A stretch of DNA of 7,675 nt, from the NCBI GenBank assembly GCA_937121005.1, contig CAKZKB010000684.1:1-7675 (forward strand), read 5' to 3'. The DNA comes from an uncultured cyanobacterium (lineage in GTDB: Bacteria; Cyanobacteriota; Cyanobacteriia; Cyanobacteriales; Geitlerinemataceae). Below the pieces are notes generated by a model. It saw nothing but the letters and a program-made list of their open reading frames with translations. It did not search any database and was not told where the DNA came from. The position numbers and the translations under genes are program-made. Below are positions 1-5,250 of the stretch, one piece after another (within the stretch, counting starts at the first letter, position 1; every line of letters starts with the position of its first letter).

Positions 1-140
1 ATAATTGCTCATTGAAGAAAGATTGCTCATTGATAATTGATAATTGCTCATTGAAGAAAGATTGCTCATTGCTCATTGATAATTGATAATTGCTCATTGA
101 AGAAAGATTGCTCATTGATAATTGATAATTGCTCATTGAA
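1..140. repeat. Tandem array of about 39-bp units built from heptamers
   Basis: Three units are seen (4-42, 43-88, 89-127) plus the start of a fourth (128-140). Bases 1-3 match the tail of a preceding unit, so the array continues to the left of the window. Each 39-bp unit reads as five words: ATTGCTC, ATTGAAGAAAG, ATTGCTC, ATTGATA, ATTGATA. Unit 2 is 46 bp because it carries one additional 7-bp ATTGCTC word (around 65-78), which shows that expansion happens in 7-bp steps. Heptamer short tandem repeats are known from filamentous cyanobacteria. Reading frames through the array are low-complexity and not credible as genes. It is probably non-coding and variable in copy number. Confidence 0.9.
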
Positions 141-441
141 AAAGCGCTTATCCAAATTCATCCTGTTTGCAGTATTGCTGTCACCGAAGAATCATCTGAG
201 TTTATCCCATTTATATCAAATCCGCACCTCAAAAGCAGGTTATCTGCGCAGCGCAAACGCAGTCGGCGACAGCAGTTCGCGGTTTCGGTTTTCCTGTCTG
301 CGAGCCCAGGATTTGATATTATATGTGGTTGCAAAAATGACAACGAACAACGAAGTCCGGTTACTTGGTGGTAGAATTCTCAATGTCGATCGCGGGTAAA
401 AAGCCACGATCGCCGATCGTTGATCGTCGTTCGTTGAAAAA
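141..441. other. Intergenic stretch with a dispersed-repeat-like inverted pair
   Basis: About 300 bp with no convincing gene. Short open frames cross it, but they start inside the tandem repeat and resemble nothing. An exact 11-bp inverted repeat, ATATCAAATCC at 213-223 and GGATTTGATAT at 309-319, encloses an 85-bp spacer that is richer in GC. This looks like the remains of a small mobile or fold-back element. Just before the next gene, 391-436 is rich in GATCG and GTTCGTTG words. No convincing promoter or Shine-Dalgarno sequence was found ahead of the ATG at 442. Confidence 0.5.
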
Positions 442-1275
442 ATGAAAACAGATTCGCTATTTTACAGATTGTTCCAAGAATTGCCGAGCAGCTTCTTTGA
501 ACTCATTGGCGATCGCGCTGATGCAGCCAACAGCTATAAATTCGACTCCATCGAACTCAAAGAAACCGCCTTACGAATAGATGGCGTATTCTTACCCGTT
601 CGCCCTGACGATCCCATTTACTTTACAGAAGTTCAGTTTCAAAAAGATATCGAAATCTACGCTCGCTTATTTTCAGAAGTGTTTTTATACTTGAGGAAAA
701 ATAGCGCAACCTTACCCTGGCGAGCCGTTGTTATTTTTAAAAGTCGCGCGATCGAGCCTAGTGCGGAAGAACGAGAACCTTATTTATCCTTGTTAAACTC
801 CGATCGCGTCACTCGCATTTATCTCAACGAGATCGAAGTGACAGAAAGCGCACCTTTGAGCGTCCAAGTTATCCAACTGATTGTTTTGGCGAAGAACAAA
901 GTCCGCGATCGCGTTCGCCAGTTAGTGCGACAGACGAAACAAGAAGTCCCCGATGACAAAGCGCGAGCTCGCGTGCTAGACTTAATACAAGTTATCCTCG
1001 CTTACAAACTTCCCAATCTGAGCCGCAAGGAGTTAAAAGCCATGTTTGCCGTTGAAGATTTAAAGAAAGCTCGCTTCGTACAAGAATATATTGCAGAAGG
1101 CAAAATCGAAGGTGAAATTGAGGGCGAACGCAAAGGCGCGATGAAAACCAAGCTCGAACTAATTCCTCGGTTGCGATCGCGGGGCTTTGCGATCGAAGAA
1201 ATTGCCGACCTTCTAGAGTTAGAATTGGAAGAAGTGCGTAAAGCGATCGCCGATTCAGAGCGATCGGAAGCATAA
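442..1275 (+). CDS. Rpn-family PD-(D/E)XK nuclease / DUF2887 protein
   Basis: The 277-residue product has the layout of the cyanobacterial DUF2887 branch of the Rpn (recombination-promoting nuclease, 'putative transposase') family. The N-terminal half carries a PD-(D/E)XK-like core: D47 in RIDGVF, then E63-V-Q65 in YFTEVQFQKD, followed by the family-typical YARLFSEVFLYL segment (73-84). The metal-binding and catalytic residues therefore appear intact. The second half has the LSRKELKAMF segment (193-202), a charged IEGEIEGERKG stretch (222-232) likely to be helical, and a C-terminal HTH-like segment, RGFAIEEIADLLELELEEVRKAI (247-269). Rpn proteins are DNA endonucleases linked to recombination and, in E. 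coli, to phage defence. The start ATG has no clear Shine-Dalgarno sequence, in contrast with the internal ATG at 1042. The gene converges on the acyltransferase gene and stands alone. The family call is firm; the cellular role is inferred. Confidence 0.88.
   Translation: MKTDSLFYRLFQELPSSFFELIGDRADAANSYKFDSIELKETALRIDGVFLPVRPDDPIYFTEVQFQKDIEIYARLFSEVFLYLRKNSATLPWRAVVIFKSRAIEPSAEEREPYLSLLNSDRVTRIYLNEIEVTESAPLSVQVIQLIVLAKNKVRDRVRQLVRQTKQEVPDDKARARVLDLIQVILAYKLPNLSRKELKAMFAVEDLKKARFVQEYIAEGKIEGEIEGERKGAMKTKLELIPRLRSRGFAIEEIADLLELELEEVRKAIADSERSEA
1042..1275 (+). CDS. Possible intragenic C-terminal Rpn fragment (RpnS-like), 77 aa
   Basis: In frame within the Rpn gene, codon 201 is ATG (1042-1044). 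It is preceded by a perfect Shine-Dalgarno sequence, AAGGAG (1027-1032), at 9-nt spacing. Translation from here would give a 77-residue protein containing only the charged helix and the HTH-like C terminus, without the nuclease core. E. coli rpn genes are reported to make a short C-terminal protein from an internal start that antagonises the full-length nuclease; this could be the equivalent. Against it: AAG GAG also simply encodes Lys-Glu in a conserved motif, and no expression evidence exists here. A second in-frame ATG at 1141 has a weaker AAAGG upstream. Confidence 0.4.
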   Translation: MFAVEDLKKARFVQEYIAEGKIEGEIEGERKGAMKTKLELIPRLRSRGFAIEEIADLLELELEEVRKAIADSERSEA

Positions 1276-1307
1276 ACCGCAATCGGCAGCGTTCTAGCCT
1301 AGGAAAA

Positions 1308-1808
1308 CTAAACAGGCTTTGTCATGGGGACGACAATCGATTCTTTGCCGTTGTTAGACTTTACAGTAGCATCGTAAAGAGGATCTCCCACCCGAGTAAA
1401 TCCATACCGTTGAAAGAGGGGAAGATTGCGCGGTAGAATTGCGACAACCAAAAGAGTCGCACCGTGCTGTTTGCCAACCTGACAAGCTGAAGAGATAATA
1501 TTGCCGAATGGAATTTTACCCCGCTTTTTCTTGGCGATAACTAAACGTGACATTTCGCAAACCCGATCGCGATCGAAGCGATCGATCTCGAAACCCGCTT
1601 CCTCGATCGGCAATCCCACAGCAGAGTTAGGAAGAACGATGCGGTAAGTGCCGACAACTGCTTCCGTATCGACAATTTGCATATAAACCGAACAGCAATC
1701 GTAGCGATCGGGAATCTGCATTCCAAATAGATTGAGTTCCCGGTGAAAAATAGACGTTTGCAACTGATGGCAGCGTGCTAATTCTGCGGAATTTTCAATT
1801 CGATACAT
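1308..1808 (-). CDS. FeeM/LuxI-like GNAT-fold N-acyltransferase
   Basis: The 166-residue protein resembles the acyltransferase group that includes N-acyl amino acid synthases (FeeM) and, more distantly, acyl-homoserine lactone synthases. The N-terminal segment ARCHQLQTSIFHREL (11-25) matches the 'LR..vf..e' opening helix of these enzymes. The strand VVGTYRIVL (51-59) is the GNAT 'VGt.Rl' strand. CEMSRLVI (84-91), with E85 and R88, corresponds to the E-x-S-R signature. LFQRYGFTRVGDPL (131-144) is the typical C-terminal element. Such enzymes transfer an acyl group from acyl-ACP or acyl-CoA to an amino group; the substrate cannot be told here. The gene lies 57 bp downstream of the methyltransferase gene on the same strand, so co-transcription is likely. 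No strong ribosome-binding site is seen: an AAAGG lies about 15 nt upstream of the ATG. It could be a general GNAT with another role. Confidence 0.7.
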   Translation of the reverse strand: MYRIENSAELARCHQLQTSIFHRELNLFGMQIPDRYDCCSVYMQIVDTEAVVGTYRIVLPNSAVGLPIEEAGFEIDRFDRDRVCEMSRLVIAKKKRGKIPFGNIISSACQVGKQHGATLLVVAILPRNLPLFQRYGFTRVGDPLYDATVKSNNGKESIVVPMTKPV

Positions 1809-1865
1809 GACGAAAATCGTTTGCCTTTAGACCTTAACCAGTGCTAAATTTAGAAAAACTGAGAT

Positions 1866-2606
1866 TCAACCGCCCTTAGCTAGAGAGGAACGCTTCTTGA
1901 AAATGGCAAAGCGATCGCCGGGACTTTTGCCTTGCCACTCAAATCCTGCTTCGCTTAACAAAGTTTGGGATATTTCTGGCTTAAAGCAGGTGATTTCGAT
2001 GCGCTCTCGAGCGACAACTTCCTCGTCTTTTTTGAAGAAATAACGCTTTTCTAGAACGCGATAGTCCTCCGTCTCTTCAATTTCCTGGATGGCTTGAGAA
2101 TAAACGATGCCATCGGATAAAACTTTATCGAAATCCTGATGCGGCTTTTGCAGGTGTAGCAGCAACAGTCCCCCTTCTCGTAAGTGGCGAGCCAGATTTT
2201 GCAATCCTTGTCGATTTGCTTCAACACCAGGAACGTGACCGCCAAACTGCCAGGGATCGCCACTATCTAAGATCCCCCATACGCCACCATTGGACAGAGC
2301 CACGTCGAATGTCGCTTGCAAATCCATGGTGACGGCATCTGCTTCAAGGAGTTTAACGCGATCGCCGACTCTATCTTTAGCAATTTCGAGCATAGAAGGC
2401 GTAAAATCAATACCCGTAAACTCGCAGGTCGGGTCGATCTGGAGGTATTGCTGAGCCAGCAGTCCCGTTCCTACCCCAAGCTCGAGTATGCAGCAACCGC
2501 TACCGACGATCGAGTAGGTTTCTTCAGCCATCCGCTCGTAGTCGTAATAACCTGATGTCACCCATCGATCGTAATACTGAGTAATTGCTGTATATTGATT
2601 GAGCAT
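1866..2606 (-). CDS. Class I SAM-dependent methyltransferase
   Basis: The 246-residue product has the Rossmann-fold methyltransferase motifs in order: motif I ILELGVGTGLLAQQYL (40-55), where the E-L-G-x-G-T-G loop binds S-adenosylmethionine; the acidic strand end TGIDFTPSMLEIAKDRV (64-80); LEADAVTMDL (87-96); and the post-motif strand LREGGLLLLHLQKP (142-155). The N terminus, YTAITQYYDRWVTSGYYDY (5-23), fits the YD.w..s.yyd opening of methyltransferase-domain proteins acting on small molecules. The substrate is unknown. It is probably the first gene of a two-gene minus-strand unit with the acyltransferase. The start codon is only 29 bp from the end of the mobile element at 2636-2756, so its promoter must lie largely inside or beyond that element. 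There is no strong Shine-Dalgarno sequence, only a purine-rich AGAAGAAAAA run before the ATG. Confidence 0.85.
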   Translation of the reverse strand: MLNQYTAITQYYDRWVTSGYYDYERMAEETYSIVGSGCCILELGVGTGLLAQQYLQIDPTCEFTGIDFTPSMLEIAKDRVGDRVKLLEADAVTMDLQATFDVALSNGGVWGILDSGDPWQFGGHVPGVEANRQGLQNLARHLREGGLLLLHLQKPHQDFDKVLSDGIVYSQAIQEIEETEDYRVLEKRYFFKKDEEVVARERIEITCFKPEISQTLLSEAGFEWQGKSPGDRFAIFKKRSSLAKGG

Positions 2607-2635
2607 TTTTCTTCTGTGTCTGTAACTGTCGATCG

Positions 2636-2756
2636 GTAAGTATTCAGGTGGTACAGAGAAACCCGGTTTCTAAAGGAAGAAACTCGGATTTTTTCCGGCT
2701 ATAAGCGAGAAACCGGGTTTCTACAGCCGTTTAGCCTAGCATACCTGAATCCTTAC
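2636..2756 (+). mobile_element. MITE copy 1 with IS66-like termini (121 bp)
   Basis: The termini are inverted repeats: left GTAAGTATTCAGGT (2636-2649), right GTAAGGATTCAGGT read on the minus strand (2743-2756), matching at 13 of 14 positions. The 8-bp sequence GTCGATCG abuts both ends (2628-2635 and 2757-2764), as expected for a target-site duplication. Inside, AGAAACCCGGTTTCT (2657-2671) and its exact reverse complement (2708-2722) form a second inverted pair, each arm itself nearly palindromic. There is no coding capacity, so any movement must use a transposase in trans. GTAA tips plus 8-bp duplication fit the IS66 family. A related copy in the same orientation is at 5085-5204. The element separates the divergent methyltransferase and yciO-like genes. 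Confidence 0.85.
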
Positions 2757-2853
2757 GTCGATCGCAAACGCTATGGGGGCACGATCTCTCATTGCGATCG
2801 ATCGTCACCCACGCCTCGCTACAATCGGATCGACACCCTTCCTCGATCGCGAT

Positions 2854-3555
2854 ATGGCAGATTTTTATGAAATTCATCCCGATACACCCCAGCCGCGCAG
2901 AATAGATCGGATCGTAGAGGTACTGCGCGACGGGGCAGTAATGCTGTATCCCACCGATACAGTGTACGCCATTGGTTGCGACATTCACGTGAAGTCCGCC
3001 GTCGATCGCGTCCGGCAGATCAAACGCCTGTCCAACAACAAACCCCTAACCTTCCTGTGTTCCTCCCTGTCCGACATCGCCAAATACGCTTGGGTCTCCG
3101 ATCCGGCCTATCGGTTGATGAAACACTTGGTTCCGGGGCCGTACACCTTTCTGTTACCGGCCACCAAACTCGTCCCCCGGCTGGTGATGGATCCGAAGCG
3201 CAAAACCACAGGGATCCGGGTTCCCGATCGCCCCGCCTGTCTGGCCCTACTGCAAACCCTAGGCACGCCGATCGCGTCCACCTCCGCCTACCTTCCCAAC
3301 GAAGATGGCAGTACCCCCATCCCCACCTTTGAAGTCGGACGGGCCATCGACAAAGCCGAACTGTTCGATCGCCTGGAAAACCTGGTTGATGTCATCGTCG
3401 ATGACGGAACCGAAACCGGATACCAAGTCTCCACCGTCTTGGACTTGACCGAATACGACCCGAAGGTCGTGCGGCCGGGGTTGGGATGGGAAGAACTGGG
3501 ACATTGGATCGACCTTCCCGATATGCCGATTTCCCGTGCGGATGTCGGCGGCTAA
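2854..3555 (+). CDS. YciO-type YrdC/Sua5 family protein (TC-AMP synthase superfamily)
   Basis: The 233-residue product carries YrdC-domain motifs: VMLYPTDTVYAIGCD (29-43), QIKRLSNNKPLTFLC (55-69), the nucleotide-binding KR..KP region; PGPYTFLLPATK (94-105); GIRVPDRP (120-127); and PIASTSAYLP (139-148). The start FYEIHPDTPQPRRI closely parallels E. coli YciO (FFYIHPDNPQQRLI), which fixes the start at 2854 rather than an in-frame ATG 81 bp upstream. It also places the protein in the YciO branch rather than TsaC or Sua5. TsaC/Sua5 make threonylcarbamoyl-AMP for the t6A modification of tRNAs that read ANN codons. YciO homologues share the fold, but E. coli YciO is not an effective substitute for TsaC, so the physiological role is uncertain. 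It is somewhat longer than E. coli YciO (about 206 aa). No clear Shine-Dalgarno sequence precedes the start. hetZ follows 289 bp downstream. Confidence 0.88.
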   Translation: MADFYEIHPDTPQPRRIDRIVEVLRDGAVMLYPTDTVYAIGCDIHVKSAVDRVRQIKRLSNNKPLTFLCSSLSDIAKYAWVSDPAYRLMKHLVPGPYTFLLPATKLVPRLVMDPKRKTTGIRVPDRPACLALLQTLGTPIASTSAYLPNEDGSTPIPTFEVGRAIDKAELFDRLENLVDVIVDDGTETGYQVSTVLDLTEYDPKVVRPGLGWEELGHWIDLPDMPISRADVGG

Positions 3556-3844
3556 CCAGTTGCGCGGCTGGCTGTCACACCGGAGACAGTGACACTGGCG
3601 CAGATCGCGGCTGAACTGTTGTGGCGGCGCGAGTTAGCGGCGATCGCGCCTCCGGTTGTCGCTTGGAGATCCAGCGTACCATTTGCGTAATTGGTTGTCC
3701 CGTCCCTCATAACTTGTCGTTGTGGCAACCCGAACCCCCTATTTCGAGGAGACCCTCCCTAGAGTTGAAGTATAGAAAACAACCACAACCAAGCAACCAA
3801 TCGAGATTCGATTCGTTGCGGTGCGCTACCCACAGGTGACAAGA
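3556..3844. other. Gap between yciO-like gene and hetZ; possible hairpin, -10-like box and dyad
   Basis: Directly after the yciO-like stop codon, nested complementary segments (CCAGT 3556-3560 with ACTGG 3594-3598; TGTCAC 3574-3579 with GTGACA 3589-3594) could fold, but no U-tract follows, so a terminator is not proven. A -10-like TATAGA is at 3771-3776 without a good -35. A 15-bp dyad, AATCGA-GAT-TCGATT, lies at 3799-3813 between that box and the hetZ start and could be an operator (inference). No convincing gene occupies the gap. The frame of the preceding gene happens to stay open after its stop until 3688. Confidence 0.35.
3834..3839 (+). promoter_or_regulatory. Shine-Dalgarno sequence deciding the hetZ start
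   Basis: AGGTGA lies 5 nt ahead of the ATG at 3845. The longer in-frame alternative is a GTG at 3821, which has no such site upstream. This supports the ATG and a 410-residue product. Confidence 0.7.
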
Positions 3845-5077
3845 ATGAATGCCAAACTCGCCACTTTTGTCGATCGCGGTCACAATGGAGTAAAGACTCA
3901 TCGTTCGATCGTGCATCGCCCAACTTCTACCGACAACCTCCCCTCCACCGAGGGTCTGACAACCGAAACCCTGCATCGCGCTATTGTCGAAGAACTGCAA
4001 GCGGGATTGAAGTCCCCCTCGCGCAGTAGCGCCGGGGTTGCCGATCGCATTGCCAAAGAAGTGCAGCGCATTTGTTCTAAAAGCGATCGCATCCAAAACT
4101 CCGGGGATATCGCCTCCTGGCAAATGACCCTGGCCCGCCATCGCATCCAAAAATGCCTCGGTTACTATCGCCTCGGTTCCCAACAAGGACGGGTGGAACT
4201 GCACGGGAACCTCAGCGCCATGGTCTATCGCCACGTCGCTCACCCCAGCAAGCATTTAGGCTTCCAAGCCCGCTACAATCTGATTGAGGATTTCCTACAA
4301 GGCTTCTATATTGAGGTGTTGCGAGCCTTTCGCAGGGAGCACGAGGTTGAAGCCAACTACACCCCCCGCACCCAAGTCGAACTGGCCGAGTACATGGCCT
4401 TTACCGAGCAGTATGCCAAGCGTCGCATCTCTTTACCCGGACGGCAATCCCAGCAGTTGGTGATTTTGCGGGCCCAAGGGTTTGCTAAGGGTCAACCGCC
4501 GGAAACGTCCATCGACATGGAAATGGCGGTGGAGTCGGTGAAGGGTGAAGAAAACGAAATCCACTCGCGATCGGCGGCGGTACAGCAAGTGCGCGAACAA
4601 ATGGTGTCCGAAGCGGTGGATCCGGCGGAGTCAGTAGTGCGCGATCGCGTCGTACAAGCGCTAATCGACTACTTTAAGTCCCAAGGACAAGAGGAGTGCA
4701 TCGACTATTTGGTACTGAAGTTGCAAGATCTGTCAGCCGCCGAAATCGATGAGATTTTGAACCTCACGCCTCGCGAACGGGATTACTTGCAGCAACGGTT
4801 TAAGTATCACGTCGAGAAGTTTGCCCGTTCTTCTAACTGGCAGTTGGTACATCAATGGTTGGATGCGGATCTCGATCGCAATTTGGGAATGTCACCCCAA
4901 CAATGGGATGGGTTTCTGGCCAACTTGTCGGCAGCGCAGCGCAAGTTAATCGAACTCAAACAAGCGGGAACTAGCGATAACGACATTGCCAAAACCCTGA
5001 AATGCACTCCCAAGCAAGCACAAAAACGCTGGACGAAGTTGTTAGATCTAGCTTGGCAAACCCGCAACGATCGTTAA
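3845..5077 (+). CDS. hetZ: HetZ-family regulator
   Basis: The 410-residue product is recognised as HetZ or a HetZ-related protein. Anabaena HetZ is about 400 aa and acts early in heterocyst differentiation together with HetR and PatU3. Relatives also occur in filamentous cyanobacteria that make no heterocysts. Family-typical stretches are YYRLGSQQGRVELHGNLSAM (107-126), YTPRTQVELAEYMAFTEQYAKRRI (172-195) and DYLVLKLQDLSAAEIDEILNL (287-307). ARYNLIEDFLQGFYIEVLRAFRRE (142-165) resembles sigma-factor region 2. DLSAAEIDEILNLTPRERDYLQQRF (295-319) and LSAAQRKLIELKQAGTSDNDIAKTLKCTPKQAQKRW (361-396) look like helix-turn-helix segments of the sigma region 4 type, so a DNA-binding role is likely. The first 40 residues are low in conservation-like features. 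No patU gene is visible beside it. The TAA stop forms the first base of the target duplication of the downstream MITE. HetZ versus HetZ-related paralogue cannot be settled by eye. Confidence 0.8.
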   Translation: MNAKLATFVDRGHNGVKTHRSIVHRPTSTDNLPSTEGLTTETLHRAIVEELQAGLKSPSRSSAGVADRIAKEVQRICSKSDRIQNSGDIASWQMTLARHRIQKCLGYYRLGSQQGRVELHGNLSAMVYRHVAHPSKHLGFQARYNLIEDFLQGFYIEVLRAFRREHEVEANYTPRTQVELAEYMAFTEQYAKRRISLPGRQSQQLVILRAQGFAKGQPPETSIDMEMAVESVKGEENEIHSRSAAVQQVREQMVSEAVDPAESVVRDRVVQALIDYFKSQGQEECIDYLVLKLQDLSAAEIDEILNLTPRERDYLQQRFKYHVEKFARSSNWQLVHQWLDADLDRNLGMSPQQWDGFLANLSAAQRKLIELKQAGTSDNDIAKTLKCTPKQAQKRWTKLLDLAWQTRNDR

Positions 5078-5084
5078 GTGGAAT

Positions 5085-5204
5085 GTAAGAATTCAGATCG
5101 CAAAAGCAACCCGGTTTCTCAAAGGACAAACTCGATTTTTGTCTGGCGATAAGCAAGAAACCGGGTTTCTACACCAGTTCGTGCTAGGCTACCTGAATAC
5201 TTAC
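5085..5204 (+). mobile_element. MITE copy 2 with IS66-like termini (120 bp)
   Basis: It is homologous to the element at 2636-2756 and has the same orientation. Left end GTAAGAATTCAGAT (5085-5098), right end GTAAGTATTCAGGT on the minus strand (5191-5204), matching at 12 of 14. A perfect, non-palindromic 8-bp direct repeat, AGTGGAAT, borders it (5077-5084 and 5205-5212). The inner inverted pair is partly decayed: AACCCGGTTTCT (5108-5119) pairs with AGAAACCGGGTT (5156-5167). It lies between the convergent hetZ and ankyrin genes, 7 bp after the hetZ stop, where its hairpin could also end transcription (inference). Confidence 0.88.
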
Positions 5205-5220
5205 AGTGGAATTGGGATTT

Positions 5221-5248
5221 GTAGGGGTAGCGATCCCGCGCCTACCCC
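5221..5248. repeat. GTAGGGG palindromic repeat, possible terminator of the ankyrin gene
   Basis: GGGGTAG (5224-5230) and CTACCCC (5242-5248) form a 7-bp stem around an 11-nt GC-rich loop. It begins with GTAGGGG, like the palindrome at 6961-6983. It lies 2 bp past the stop codon of the minus-strand ankyrin gene, so it could work as a terminator hairpin, although no U-run follows. Similar GTAGGGG palindromes are dispersed in many cyanobacterial genomes. Confidence 0.5.
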
Positions 5249-5250
5249 AT

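Noticed and set aside
1..140. CRISPR array
   Set aside because: The units are contiguous with no unique spacers, so it is a plain tandem repeat.
76..399. 107-aa open frame, plus strand
   Set aside because: It begins inside the tandem repeat and its N terminus is just translated repeat; the rest has no protein-like pattern.
2628..2764. GTCGATCG flanks as chance occurrences of the common CGATCG word
   Set aside because: CGATCG is frequent in this genome, so this copy alone would be weak; but both flanks abut the tips exactly, and the second element has a non-HIP1 duplication (AGTGGAAT), so transposition is preferred.
2773..2853. Upstream ATG (2773) as the start of the yciO-like gene
   Set aside because: The added 27 residues are not family-like, while the sequence from 2854 lines up with the E. 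coli YciO N terminus.
3621..3839. 72-aa open frame between the yciO-like gene and hetZ
   Set aside because: No ribosome-binding site, no recognisable motif, and it runs into the hetZ leader.
3707..4255. 182-aa open frame, minus strand, antisense to hetZ
   Set aside because: It overlaps the well-supported hetZ coding region; open antisense frames are expected from the codon bias here.
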